From Gremmenia infestans (Eukaryota > Ascomycota > Leotiomycetes > Helotiales > Hamatocanthoscyphaceae), in NCBI GenBank assembly GCA_032629725.1, contig JAFEVB010000009.1:439001-503000 (forward strand): DNA of 64,000 bases. Direction: 5' to 3'. The translations under genes were made by a program, and so were the position numbers. Below, piece after piece: positions 1 through 11,483 of this stretch. Under the pieces are notes generated by a model. That model worked only from the letters and a program-made list of their open reading frames with translations. It did not search any database and had not been told where the DNA came from. How positions within the stretch are numbered: position 1 is the stretch's first letter; every line of letters starts with the position of its first letter.

Positions 1-1668
1 AGGAGGTCAAGTTGTGAGGAAAAGTGAGCAACTTCAGCCACACGTAAGAATGGCACTAGCTAGAAAGAGACAAGAAGAGGTATCTTTTTACTAAATCGGA
101 ACAGTAATTAAAGAAACCCATCGGAAGCTATCATAATCTGCAATAACTTGATGAAATGTAAACTCTTGCAGCAAAAGCGGAGTCTGGAAAGGTGTATAAT
201 CACTCTCACCGTCTTTCCTTTCGCTGGAAGGGATGCTGAATACGTGGATGAAAGAATAACTGGCCTAGGAAGGATAACATATTAGGATAGAATGGCTCCC
301 TCAAACCATACAAACAAGCGGTCTCGAAGCACGGAGTCGCCATTACCATGGCTCGATATCATTGGTCCTTTGTAGATGATGGAGGTTAGGGCTGACCTCC
401 ACGGCCGGTCCAACCTCATCACCCTATCGCCATCGTCCTAGTGCTTCGCCTTCAGCCCTATGCACTGACTGACTGACTATCTGCAGTAAGGGAGAGGGAG
501 GGAGGGTGTAAGCAGGACAGGCATCGATTTGGATTGTCACCAACAGGAAGTCGAGCTGCCAGCCTTATCGGCTGAATCATTACCTGGCCTGGGTTGGCAT
601 GGCATGTTACTGTTTTGCCACTATCCGCATCAGTCGTTGTATGATGAACTGCCGTGCATATATATGTACGAAGGTAGAGTGCAGCAGGGCTGTGTCGTGT
701 AGATGAGATGGCGAAACAATCATGGCAGGAGGAAGGATTCATTTATATATGTTCCTTCCATCTTTTAATCTTCACGAGGAAGAATCCATCTCTTGGCTTT
801 AGCTTCACTATCACCATTCCTTCATCCTTTAGAGTGGTGCAATCAACTCATCTCGGCAAGAAGTCCACACCACACTTTACTTCGGGCCGCACCGATTCCC
901 ACCTGGTACGAGTAGTATCAACAAAGTACCTATATTGAGCGCTACAGAAGCCTTATATTTGAATCGACTGTGCGGAGGATAGAACAGTGTTTGGTGAGTG
1001 CAGTCTCCATGATTCAAATCGATCTTGTTACTTTACTATATACTGTACCTATACTCGTATACTGCCGGTACTGTTCCTACTCATAGTTTAGTGACTAAGG
1101 TATAGTAACCGTTGCTTGGTCTTGGGTTTAACGTCTTTCGGCGGGTCCTACTAGACCCTCTAACCCCTAATTTCGCATGGCGGAGGCGCAGACGCGGACG
1201 ATAAGGTAGCCCTGTTTACCGTCCCTGGGCCTATAATCCCATCCCATCTCATCCCGCATCCTACAATCCACATTAATCTTCTTCTTTTATAGTCCAGTAC
1301 AATACAATACAATACAACAAAAGTGTGTCTTGTATTATAATTAATACAGTACTGTCTGTGTTACGCGCATTGTTACCATTACTGTTACCTTGCCCTCTTT
1401 TGTACTCACCTGTACTCGTACCCCCCGTACTCATTTTTCTCCCTGCCGCTCTCCGGCTTCTCCCTTCTTCTCCCCATCATTATGATCACTCAACTGCCGG
1501 CGCTTTGACATCTGCCTATGCTTCGGAAAAGTATCAATCTAATCCAAGCTCACTACCTAGGTGCCATCTTGTAGCTACGAAGTACATCCAAAGTCGAAGC
1601 TTGATATCGGGGAGACAGGACGGCGCCCAAGAATCTCCAACAAGCCATGCCTGTGGACCGGGCTGCAC
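1..1668. other. Intergenic region upstream of Zn2Cys6 gene
   Basis: I see no supported gene here. Short open frames on both strands have no homology-like features, no good start context and no introns. A short AATAC-type repeat lies at about 1298-1317, and CT-rich sequence at about 1380-1480 resembles a fungal promoter/5' leader for the downstream transcription factor. Confidence 0.6.
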
Positions 1669-3771
1669 ATGGAAGATATGTCGAGTACAACAGATGACAA
1701 AGGCAAAGGCAATGACACAGGCAAGACAACCAAGCCAGTCAAGTCGAGGAGAGCCAGTCGACCCAAGGTGAAGACGGGCTGCAATAATTGCAAGTAAGCG
1801 CTTCCCAAAGCTATAGCTACCTAGTACCTATCTCTGCGCATCTACTAATATAACTTTCTCTTCCGTAGGATTCGCAGAGTCAAATGCGACGAGACACGAC
1901 CGCAATGCAATAAATGTGTACGTGCAGCAAGGCATTGCGATGGATATCCGGCATACAGACGAACCACTGAGGCTGCCATCCCAATTGCGCCGCGACCTGG
2001 AGGAAACAACGCCTCCTCCTATCCTGCGATAGCCTCATCTTCTACCTCATCTTCGACCTCGGCACTACCTCCAACATCGAGATCAATTATAGTTCGAAAA
2101 CCGCCGCCGCGCCCAGCCAAGAAGCCTCGTCCTACCCCGCCTCCAACACCGGTCATGGACTTGAAGCCAACACTATATAGTCCCGGAGGCTTCTCGTTCG
2201 ATGTACAAGAGGGGCAATACTTCCAGGTCTTTCGCACACACACTGCCAGCGAGCTCTCGGGATTCTTCGACTCGGAGTTCTGGACAAGGAGTGTGCTGCA
2301 AGAAAGTAATTCCGAGGCTTCAATACGGCATGCCGTGGTGGCATTAGGTGCTCTATACAAGACCTTGGAGAAGGCATCAGAGTCGCCGCCTGCATCTCCA
2401 GATAGCAATTCTTACGATACGGCTCCGAATCATTATAACTTTGCATTACAGCAATACGGGAAATCCATCACCAGACTTCGAGAAGCGCTACAATACAACG
2501 AAACACGATCTCAACGAACAATATTAATATCCATTGTCCTATTTACATGTTTTCAATCCTTCACAGGCGACCACAAGGCCGCCATCTCGCAGATCCAGCA
2601 TGGACTTGGCCTGCTAGAAGAAAGACGAAAAGATGCCAAACAACCTCTGATCCGACGACAGGGAGAGGAGGTAGAGGATGAGCTGATTCAGATGTTTACC
2701 CGCCTCGCTATCCAAGCTAAATCCTACGATATGGCCTTCCATTTTCCGCATCCCTATGTGATTCGTCTCAGCCCTTCAAACCATCCAACATCACCTCAAT
2801 CAGCCCCCTCTCCGTCCGAATCATCATCCACATCGTCCCTCGAGTCTCAAATCCCAGATATTTTCAAAACATCCCAAGAAGCGCGCTCCTCTCTCGATGC
2901 GCTATGCGAGCGTATAATGCGTTTCCAAGAAGCGCTCTCGTTCCACTACCAAGGACCAAACAACATCCTGCCCGCCTCAATAAAATCATCTGGCTTGGGC
3001 TTTCGCACACAACTAGCGCAATGGGCCGCGGCCTTTGAACCACTCCTCAACTCTCGCGGAAGACCAGGAATTACTAATACCGAGCGCGCAGGTATCAACG
3101 TCTTGAAAATGCTTCAAATCATGAGCTCAATACTGTTCCTCATGGGATTCAGCACATCTGAAATGGATTTTGACAACTTTTATCCGCAGTTCAAGCAGAT
3201 CATCGATCTGGCGCAAGAGGTGGTCTTACATGAAGAGTTAAGTCTTGCGCAGGCGAAATGCGGGGATACTCCGACTTGCAGGCACAGGCCGCGTGCGACA
3301 GAAGGGCGGCGGTCAAATCCAATGACACATTTCTCGGGTCTGGCAGCACATCAGCCCGATACATACCGGGAGGAGGATGGGTATGCGCATATCAAAGCTT
3401 CCTTTGCTCTCGATCTCGGCATCGTCCCTCCCCTCTTCGTGGTTGCAACCAAATGCCGAGACAGAAAACTCCGCCGGGATGCGATAAAGCTCTTGATGGT
3501 CAGCCCGAGAAGAGAGGGGATGTGGGATAGTATTCTTAGTGGTAAGGTGGGGCAGTGGTTAATGGAGATTGAAGAGGAGGGCATGGGGCAGTACCTTGGA
3601 TATGGGATGGGGACTATGGATGGTGCTGTTGTGGAGGAGGACAGACGGATTATGGTGAAAGAAATCCTATTTGATTTGCAGAAACGGGAGGCCACATTGA
3701 GATGTGGAACGAGGGGTGCGAGGGAGGGTGATGAGGATTCGAGGGTGAATGAGACGCAAATCTTCTGGTGA
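1669..3771 (+). CDS. Zn2Cys6 fungal-type transcription factor
   Basis: Predicted DNA-binding regulator of 675 aa in two exons (1669-1793, 1869-3771). The 75-nt intron has a GTAAGC donor, a CTAAT branch site and a TAG acceptor, and it splits the binuclear zinc cluster. Joining the exons gives C38-x2-C41-x6-C48-x6-C55-x2-C58-x6-C65, the exact spacing of the Gal4-type Zn2Cys6 domain, preceded by a basic Arg/Lys stretch. Residues after about 160 resemble the C-terminal regulatory region (DUF3468/fungal TF type) seen in many such proteins, including a late segment with ALDLGIVPPLF. Ser/Pro-rich linkers lie around residues 90-160 and 340-370. The start is the ATG nearest the zinc cluster; an in-frame ATG at 1561 would add 36 residues without recognisable content. 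The target genes cannot be read from the sequence, and the PKS locus is 27 kb away. Confidence 0.9.
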
Positions 3772-5561
3772 GGGGCGTCATACGGAGAATCTCTACATCA
3801 ACATTTACGAAGTATACCGGGATCCCATTCAAACATGCTTTTGAGGGCACAATCACCCCTCCGACGAATACGCTATCCGATACGGAAACGAGATTGGATG
3901 ATAGAATTGTACATACGTAGTGCAAGCAACGAACGGGGCCGAGAGCTGCACGCTTTGGATACTGTCAGTCGGGAACAGAAATATCTGTAATGAGAGATGA
4001 GAAAAGCAAGCTTCTGAGAAAGAACACTTATGGTTTATGTTTACTAGCTAGCATTACTATTTAGCTTGGACAAAGATGAATATGAAAAGAATATCACAAT
4101 GCTGGCCACGGTCCAATCCTTGGATGCTGGCACGAAGTCCGAGACAGGAACTACCTTGGGCTTTGAGTTGGCGCTGGATAGGCCTGTCTGTCTGCCACCC
4201 TCCTTGTCTACTGCTACTTCTTCTTTCAGAAACTGTTGCTTGCTCTTATTACTACTCATAGTCAAATGCTAACTTAGATATGACAAGGTAAGATTCCTCA
4301 TATCATAGTCTGTTGTCTAGCATAGCATAGCAAGCAAGATCTTTTCTAGAGTATAACCGCGTCGCTTCTCTTGCCGTCTTTGCTTTGCTTATAGCTGACG
4401 TCTGTGTGTGTGTATGTATATGTATGACTAGGTATCAATCATACGGCCTAGTGATATCTGTGTATATGACTATCAATCATACGTACACCCCAGTGAAACA
4501 TCCTCGCGCTTACTTACCTATGTCTTGGCCTAGATCCGCATCTACATTATTCTCGTAAGTCTTCTCGTATGTAGACAAACGTCTTAAACACGTTTCTACA
4601 ACGCGGATGTTTTCTTTCACGATTCCTTTTACATGGAATGGAGTGGACTGGACTTCTCTGCTGAGTTGAGTTCGGTACTGTATCGCTCTCTCTTTCTCGG
4701 CTCGGGTACCTTCCAGAACGGCCTCTCGAGTTTATCATCTATCTATCTATCTTTCTCCATACAGTACCTATCTTCGTCCATGTCGATCTGACTAGCACAC
4801 TACCGCCCGTCCAATGGTCGTCGCGCATGTATCGTAGACGAAGCAATAAGCACCCCGAAGAATCAGCATCCCTAGGTACGTAGCGGAGATCCCGTAGTGC
4901 ACCTGACATTCTATCTAAACCACGAAAATCCCAATATGAAATTATAATCTGCCTATACTAAATAATATATCCTTGGCTCGATTACTAGACCTTGAATTTC
5001 CTAATGTTTTAATTTCTTTCGGGAAAGTTTAATGGAAACGTGCTTGAAGTATATTGGTATTTCACTATTCAAAGCTAACCGCTAGTCACATTTTATATCT
5101 CCTCTACTTACATGATATCCCAAAATTTAGGACTCAAGCAGTATTAGTATGAAGATGCCTGATATGGTATATAAGCATCTTTTTTTAGGTGTTGTAATTA
5201 AGATTGTATTATATTTCCAGGGGTGACAATTTCATAGTCTACGGCCTCAGGCTCAATAGTCAACAGAGTCAGCAACAAGGAGCTAAGGAACGCAGTGTCA
5301 GATCTAGATCTGATAATGCCTAATAGCGAAGTGCCTTTAATACTGTAAGTTGATGAGTTCTGAGGTCAGCAACCAGGAGTTATTAGTGAATATGTCTCTG
5401 ATACTTTTAATCACTCAGCCAAATCTTGCGCTTAGAACATTATAGAATCTGCGCATGCTACTATGTGGCTATTTCCACTTATCAGCTACCACGTAAGAAT
5501 TTTTAGCTCCTCCTGCAGTAGTCTTAGCAATAAGGGAAGAGAGTTGAAAGAATCAGTTTAG
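3772..5561. other. Intergenic region, no gene seen
   Basis: About 1.8 kb without a supported gene. It holds a TATC tetranucleotide repeat (about 4734-4752), GT/AT-rich microsatellite-like sequence near 4404-4425, and an AT-rich stretch at 4920-5530 that could be old mutated repeat DNA. I recognise no coding remnant. Confidence 0.5.
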
Positions 5562-6705
5562 CTATTCTATACTGAGTCCAGACAGTTTCAGTAGAGCTGC
5601 CTCATCGACAAGTGCACATATCCTTGCTTTAACAATTTCTTTTGATGACCCGGGTTCAAACCCCCAAAAATTGATTCCCGGCATAAGAATCAACTCGATC
5701 AATGGAAGAAGAAGATCGTCTCGCCCCCTAGCTAGAACCTTTCCAAATCCTACGATTTTCTGGCAGATATCTCCCAGCTCAATATATCGTAAATCTTTCC
5801 ATTCACGATATATTGCAAGAGTATAAGCTGTCACAAAGCAATCTGGAAAAAGAGAAGTAGGCGCCGTAGATAATTCTTCCCATGCTATCCAATTCACTAA
5901 CCCATCATTAGGGATTCTGCTCATCGATACATACTCGTCACAATTCTTTGCCCATCGTTGAAGATTTGGTGCGATGAGCTGGCCTTTGCCTTGATTTTCA
6001 AGAAAATTGAGGACATCCGAGACATGGAAAATAGCTATATCTGAGGTCTGCCGCAGTTTCTTAACATCGAATATAGCAAGACCAGCTCTCTCATCTGCAA
6101 CCTGGCTAATACCTCTTTGTTTCTGTCCTGCTTTATGTATTGTCCATTCCAGGATTGGACTCATTGACATAAAACAAGTCTCTTTCTCCTGAGTTTTGTT
6201 CAGATGTTCTGCCAAGAACACTGCGAAGTCATCGATGCAGAAGGTGCGTTTGAAGTCAAGATCGAAAGGCACATCCAGGTCCGGGACGAATGTAGGCTGT
6301 CCTGTACCTACGTACTTGTGTGCACGGAATAGGAAGTCGGGATCGGAGGTGTTGGTTTCGATAGTCTCGATAACTGTAGCAACAATACATCAGCTCGGCC
6401 GCGTGCAGTACTGACTAAGGGATTAGTAGACTAACATTCATTCCATGCAAGTACATTGCCTATCTCTTTTAATACAGCAAAGGGATCACTCTCCTGCCCC
6501 TGTCGAACAACAGTTGCACAGGTGCTGGCTAAGGAAGAGAGTAGATCTATCGAAGTCTTTAAATCATGGATCGTCGAGCGACTGGGAGTCGTGGGCGTTA
6601 TTCTCGAAAGCTGAGATTGGATTAGACGACCAAGCTCGTCTGAACTGATCGCGGCGCGCGAAATACGCTCTTCTGGACTTCCATACTTCGGTCCGGAGGA
6701 AAGGT
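5562..6705 (-). CDS. DUF7587-like fungal protein, 5' end not resolved
   Basis: Two coding segments on the minus strand are joined by a 62-nt intron (6374-6435, GTTAGT donor, CTACAG acceptor, phase 1). The join reads through smoothly as WNEFIETIETN. The second exon carries FLFRAHKY, then a segment with CFMSMSP, then DERAGLAIFDVKKL, then HVSDVLNF. This order resembles the fungal DUF7587 family (an RYLFRVY-like start, a Ser/Thr block, an aspartate-containing beta strand). That is my recognition of a pattern, not a search result. The first exon reads GPKYGSPEERISRAAISSDE and beyond, and is clearly coding. Upstream in the same frame I find no ATG before a TGA, so either a first exon is missing from my model or the start has decayed. 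Function unknown; the right-hand limit given is approximate. Confidence 0.55.
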
Positions 6706-7915
6706 AAGGTATATTTACTCTACAATGTGGGTTGGTTTCGCTCCGACGACTGGGGCCTGAAGTGTAGTGTCACTGGCGTTATTACCAGCAACCCCGCACC
6801 AGAAACATTCCTCCAGTTTCCAAAGCAAACGTAAAGTTGAATTCTAAAATCACTCAAGCTCTAACACAGAATAATATGCCGCCATTCCCGACGCTCTAAT
6901 CTTATGCTCCGGCTCTTCTAATTCTTAACTGCGTGATCTCTTTCCGAGAACTTGAGCTGCTGGATTCCGCTTTAATCGTCGGCCCTAAGTTACTTCACGC
7001 TGCATCCTTAATGTCGCGCTGGTTTTATGCTTTAACAATATCCTTATGGCTTATAACTATTGTACTACCAACTATTATTGCTTTAATGGATTTACAAGTG
7101 GCTTTTTTATTATTTTGCTTAAAGAGAAGCAAGTTCTGAGTTGCGGGTGGCGTTTATAGAAGGCCTATGGCCAGTTCTTTCCAGGCGGTCTAGCGCTATC
7201 GTGATTAGCACCAGGAACCTGGATAATGGATGTGCTAGGGTCCTTATAAATTTAATAGGCAGTGGATATCTATTCTTAGACATTCAAAGGATGTAACTAA
7301 CTAGGGCTTTCTCCTCCTAGATGGTGAGGTATTACTGCTTAACACATTTTTATTTGTTTAATGCACGACCATGGTCGCGATGCCACAGTGTGGACTCTGG
7401 CACGCCACTGAGTTCTGCGAGGGTCGCATATTTGTTGGACTTACCATGCCTGTCTCTTCATTGCCCGTGTTGAGTTGCGTTGGCGGCGGTGGTCTTTGAG
7501 CGCAGGAGTATAATACGAAGAGAACAATATTAAGGGGGTTCGCTTAGGTTCCCGCATTGAGCTACGGGGACAACAAACGCCTTTCAGCGATCGAGGCGTG
7601 GAAGAATTCGATCAAGGCATGGTGGGATTGGATAAAGGCGTCTGAGCTATGGGAGAGGAACAATACGAAGCATAATATGAAGGTGAGATGCCGCTATACC
7701 GGAAAGGTAGGGCGGGACAACAGAGCCTATGCTATCATTCAGCACTTACCACCAAAACAAGCAATTGATCCAATACCACGCTGCGCTTGACGAACACAGA
7801 TAATCTAGATCCAGACCCGATCTCTTGTTCATTCCATTCATTTCACTCAATTCCATTCACACAAACAACTTCCAAACTACCAGCCTAGGCCTTGTCCAGA
7901 CTCACTCATCCCATC

Positions 7916-7921
7916 TATAAA
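7916..7921 (+). promoter_or_regulatory. TATA-like box before the repeat microprotein gene
   Basis: TATAAA 158 nt upstream of the ATG at 8079, followed directly by a pyrimidine-rich tract of the kind found at fungal transcription starts. No experimental start is visible from sequence alone. Confidence 0.4.
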
Positions 7922-8013
7922 ACCCCCTCTCCTTCCTTCCTCCCTCTTTCCTCTTCACCCTACACATACACATTCGCTATATACAAGCATTCACTTCACT
8001 TCACTTCACTTTC

Positions 8014-8041
<28 letters not shown>
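8014..8041. repeat. (CA)14 microsatellite
   Basis: An uninterrupted CA dinucleotide run sits in the probable 5' leader of the small gene at 8079, directly after three TCACT repeats. It is likely length-polymorphic and could be used as a strain marker. Confidence 0.95.
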
Positions 8042-8045
<4 letters not shown>

Positions 8046-8078
8046 ATCCACTTCAAACAACCCCAGACTTCATTCAAA

Positions 8079-8213
8079 ATGGCAGCATCAACAGCACGCA
8101 ACGGAGGCGGTGGAGGCAACTGCACCGTCCAACGCAATGGAGGAGGCGGGGGCAACTGCGTCGTCCAGCGCAATGGAGGAGGCGGGGGTAACTGCGTCGT
8201 TCAGCGATGCTAG
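8079..8213 (+). CDS. 44-aa Gly/Asn/Cys tandem-repeat microprotein
   Basis: An intronless frame of 44 residues with a near-ideal start context (CAAAATGGC). After MAASTA come three exact-length 12-residue units, each R-N-G5-N-C-(T/V)-V-Q, then a final R-C. At DNA level the units are 36 bp (8097-8132, 8133-8168, 8169-8204); units 2 and 3 differ at only about two bases, both silent, so they are a recent duplication held under protein-level constraint or simply young. There is no signal peptide and no membrane segment. The four cysteines (one per repeat plus the last residue) could bind metal, form disulfides or be modified. It lies tail-to-tail with the cyanase gene. I do not recognise the family. 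The promoter-like layout upstream and the silent changes between repeats argue for a real gene. Confidence 0.7.
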   Translation: MAASTARNGGGGGNCTVQRNGGGGGNCVVQRNGGGGGNCVVQRC

Positions 8214-8841
8214 ATTATTGCTATGCTACCTATGTTTCGCATGCCATGCACTGCACTGCTAGTAAGTAGGGCTTGATGTTACCTTATGTCGGCTCTAGTA
8301 CTGGCACAAGCACGGGCACGAGCACGGGGATATAACTTTTGATTCCTCATTCACTCATTCATTAGTACGATATTTTCGATTCGATTCAACTTACGATGCC
8401 TTGACGGGCTTCCGGAAACCTTTTATATACAGGCGATTCATTCTATACCTCTTCATATATATGTCAAGACGCGAAGGGGGTAAAGAGTGGGTTGTGCTTT
8501 GCCGTTTGGGCGGTCACGATTCAGAGGACTTGGTGGTACTGCAGTATCATTCGGGTTTCTTTGATTTTTCTTATGTAGATAGTGATAAATAAAATATTTT
8601 TTTTACTAGCTTGGTGATGTGAAGGGAAGGCGAATGCAGTGATGTCGGGAAGTATCAGTGGTAGGTTAGGCTGATTTGCAATTCTCGTATATACTTGCAA
8701 GAATCAGACCGTGGTAGCTATTGATTTATTCGGCACTTGGACCTTTTAACATTACACGTAATATTCTTTCACCATCATTTATCACACTCTCGGGCTCTTC
8801 TGCAAATCCTCCACTCTACTCAACTCCACCCAATTGCGCTT
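8214..8841. other. 3' flanks of convergent genes
   Basis: No gene seen between the microprotein and cyanase stops. An AT-rich stretch at about 8581-8603 could act as a polyadenylation region. Confidence 0.4.
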
Positions 8842-9498
8842 CTAAAACCGGGTAAATGGAAGCCTATCCACACTATTAGCACTATCCACATGCAACCCCT
8901 CAAAATCACTCCTTCAATCGGACAGAAAAAGGGGGGGCAAAGAACTCACCACTTCCCCCTCAACGTAATAACCGCCCACTCGGCCCCCTTATCATCCACC
9001 TCCTTCTCCACCTTTGTACTAAAACTAATTGCACTCATAATGCCATCCCCAAACTTCTCATTCAGCACCGCCTTGTACGCATACCCATAATTCTGCACAA
9101 TCTCATACAGTCTATAGATCAACGGCTCTACCGGTGGCATGGGCCCCGCCCTTCCCCGGTCCGGAAACCCCAACAGCTGTGCCGCCAACACCTCCTCGGG
9201 GATCGAGAGTAGGGAAGAGAGTTTCGACACGTCGGCAGGGGACGCTTGCGCCTGTCCGTAGAAGAGCGCTGCGACGGCTACTTCGGACCGCTCGAGGGCG
9301 CTGGCGATGCTGGCGAAGGTCAGGGATTTGGAGGCTTTGGCATCGAAGAGAGTTTTCGAGGAGAGGGGAAGACGGTCGACGATTGAGGACTGCGGGTAGG
9401 TGGGTGGGTCAGTTTCATTGTTGTGAGGCGCGTACTATGTAGGCGGGGTAATTGAGAGGACTTACGTCGAGGACTGCGATTTTGCTATTGTCTGCCAT
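8842..9498 (-). CDS. cyn1: Cyanate hydratase (cyanase)
   Basis: Cytosolic cyanase converts cyanate with bicarbonate to ammonia and CO2 (via carbamate). The model has three exons: 9466-9498, 8950-9389 and 8842-8863, giving 164 aa, close to the usual size of about 160. Exon 1 codes only MADNSKIAVLD. The last exon is 22 nt and restores the conserved C-terminal WLPFTRF. Ignoring that intron (GTGAGT donor) would end the protein seven codons early at a TGA. The N-terminal helical part carries the typical ALFYGQAQASPADV segment. The catalytic part shows IYRLYEI (Arg and Glu) and EKFGDGIMSAI (Ser), the three known catalytic residues. It is convergent with the microprotein gene. No nitrogen-metabolism neighbour is visible. 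Confidence 0.95.
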
Positions 9499-10538
9499 TT
9501 TGCTAATATGATATGATATTAATTAATTGTATTGTATTATATTGTTGAAGTGAGGCTTTAGTGAAAAGATTTTGTTTGGTTGTATATAAATATGGAAGAA
9601 GGTGAGGGGTTGATGTTTATGTAGGTACAGTCGTGCTTAACCCCGCGAGCTACTATAGTATGGGCCTAGAACCTCGTCATGATGTCACATTAGACGCCGG
9701 GAAATCCCCGAGTCTTATCCGCGTTTTAAGGGGGGGTTTTGTTTTCTTGTTGAAGATAGTGACATTTAAAGCTTGTGGGGTTATTGTTTTTACGTATGCT
9801 TTTTATTAGGTGTTTACTGATCGAGCAAAATGTTTTGGACGATACGGAATAGGTTGCAAATCGGGCCTCGGTATTATTAATATGTGATTAGTTACGAGTC
9901 AACTACCTTAGCTGCACTTTCTAATCCTTTTTTTCTATAAGAAATGTATTCTAATACTTCTTAGCTTTCGACTTCTTTTGTTTGTTCATCCGGTGATCGC
10001 AGGTCTAAGCTATGACCTCACGGCTCTATTTCTCTGCTTTACAGTTACCGGTAGTAGATGCTGACAGTCCAACAGTCATAAAACCCCCCTTATCGCCTCG
10101 CATATCGGAATCATGATTATACATAATAGTAAAGATACAATACGCAATAAACAAAGATTCGGTACTGGAAATCATTGGATTGAAGGCTTGCGATGGGATA
10201 ACACGTGAGGTAGCACGTGCCTGCTTCACGCAGGACTACATCTCATCGCTCCTGCAGTCTCAAGCTTCCTATACATGGTTTCAAGATTATGCAGTACCAA
10301 AGGGACTGACTCTTTGAGTCCTTATCCAAACACCTCACGAAGCCGGCGACTCTTGGAGCAACAATTCAAACGGCCGCCTATTATCCCCCATTTGTCCAAT
10401 CACCTCTTATTGCGGCTGACTTCAGACCATTGATTACAATATAACACGGCGGAGTCTACGTTTCTGCTTGCATCCACGACACGATCAAACGAGCTACCAT
10501 CAAGCACACACAAGCCTTCCAGGACCGTTACTCCTAGA
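9499..10538. other. Intergenic region between divergent genes
   Basis: About 1 kb separates the divergent cyanase and metallophosphoesterase genes. AT-rich, with no supported frame. Confidence 0.5.
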
Positions 10539-11483
10539 ATGGCATCCACCATTCCAACTCGATTTATGATCATCTCCGATACCCTTGGCTTCAGGTTTGA
10601 AAATAAAAGAAAGGCAGGCAACAAGGTGGCCGGAAACTTCAAACTTCCACTCCCGAATTGCGATGTCCTCCTACATTGCGGCAATCTCACACGTCTTGGT
10701 CAGCCGAAAGAAGTCGAACAATGCCTCCGAATGCTTGGAAAAATCAATGCCGAACTCAAGCTCGTGATTGCAGGGAACCATGAACGTGTCTTGGACAAGG
10801 AGTGGTGGTCAAGGCATAATGAGAAGACCGATGATCCTGACTCTCCAGCCTCCCTTGAGTACAAGAGGGCAATGGATATGATGACGGGACCTTTGGCGAA
10901 AGAGGCTGGAGTTACGTATCTAGCAGAAGGACTCAACACATTCACACTGAGAAATGGAGCCCAATTCAGGATTTATTGTTCACCTTATTCGCCCCGATTC
11001 TTCGACTCGGCTTTTGCGTACGGTCAGGGTGAGGACAGATTCAATCCAGCCAATGCAGTGGCCAAGGGATTCAGATGCATCGCCGAGAACCCAATGCCCA
11101 ACTTCCCAGCCCTTGATATTGTTATGACACACGGCCCGCCTAGATACATCCTAGACCGGAAATCGCATGGCAATGTTGGCTGCGAGAGCTTAATGCGAGC
11201 CGTCAGTAGAGCGAGACCACTTCTGCATTGTTTTGGGCATGTTGAAGAGGCTTACGGTGCTAGATGGGTCCGATGGGAAGAGGACTTGAACACAATTGGA
11301 CAGACCGCAATAGAAATTGTCAGTAACACGGTAAATGCCTATCCAAAGGTGACAAGTTCTCCAATGACATTCGGCAAAGACACATTGATGGTTAATGCTG
11401 CGATTGGGAATGGGAGTGGCCATCAGCCGACAAATACGCCATGGTTGGTGGATCTGGATCTCATAAAAGCCCCATCAGTTTGA
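10539..11483 (+). CDS. Metallophosphoesterase-family protein with substituted metal ligands
   Basis: Single-exon 314-aa protein of the calcineurin-like (MPPED1/2-like) metallophosphoesterase family. Family motifs are present in order, but several key residues differ. ISDT is followed by Leu16 where His is expected (DxH motif). HCGNLT has Asn49 in place of the Asp of GDLT. GNHE (79-82) is intact. THGPP (197-201) is intact. CFGHVEEAYG has Glu236 where the second His of GHxH is expected. From family knowledge these residues bind the two catalytic metals, so activity may be lost or altered. The reading frame is otherwise long and undamaged, which argues for a retained non-catalytic or altered function and not for decay. 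The ATG context (GAATGGC) is acceptable, and no intron is needed. Confidence 0.85.
   Translation: MASTIPTRFMIISDTLGFRFENKRKAGNKVAGNFKLPLPNCDVLLHCGNLTRLGQPKEVEQCLRMLGKINAELKLVIAGNHERVLDKEWWSRHNEKTDDPDSPASLEYKRAMDMMTGPLAKEAGVTYLAEGLNTFTLRNGAQFRIYCSPYSPRFFDSAFAYGQGEDRFNPANAVAKGFRCIAENPMPNFPALDIVMTHGPPRYILDRKSHGNVGCESLMRAVSRARPLLHCFGHVEEAYGARWVRWEEDLNTIGQTAIEIVSNTVNAYPKVTSSPMTFGKDTLMVNAAIGNGSGHQPTNTPWLVDLDLIKAPSV

Larger units (their letters stand above)
6706..8078. other. Intergenic region; promoter of the repeat microprotein at its right end
   Basis: No supported gene. The part at 6890-7360 is AT-rich, with a hydrophobic chance frame. From 7916 a TATAAA box is followed by a CT-rich tract (7921-7960) and then TCACT and CA repeats leading into the small gene at 8079. 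This layout is typical of strongly expressed fungal genes. Confidence 0.5.

Noticed and set aside
6933..7139. Hydrophobic 68-codon frame
   Set aside because: AT-rich DNA yields Leu/Ile/Phe-rich frames by chance; no ATG in good context (begins from a non-ATG codon) and no flanking signals.
7892..8191. Plus-strand frame overlapping the microprotein leader and gene
   Set aside because: It reads the CT and CA repeats of the leader, and then the microprotein gene in another frame; the 8079 frame has the better start context and regular protein repeats.
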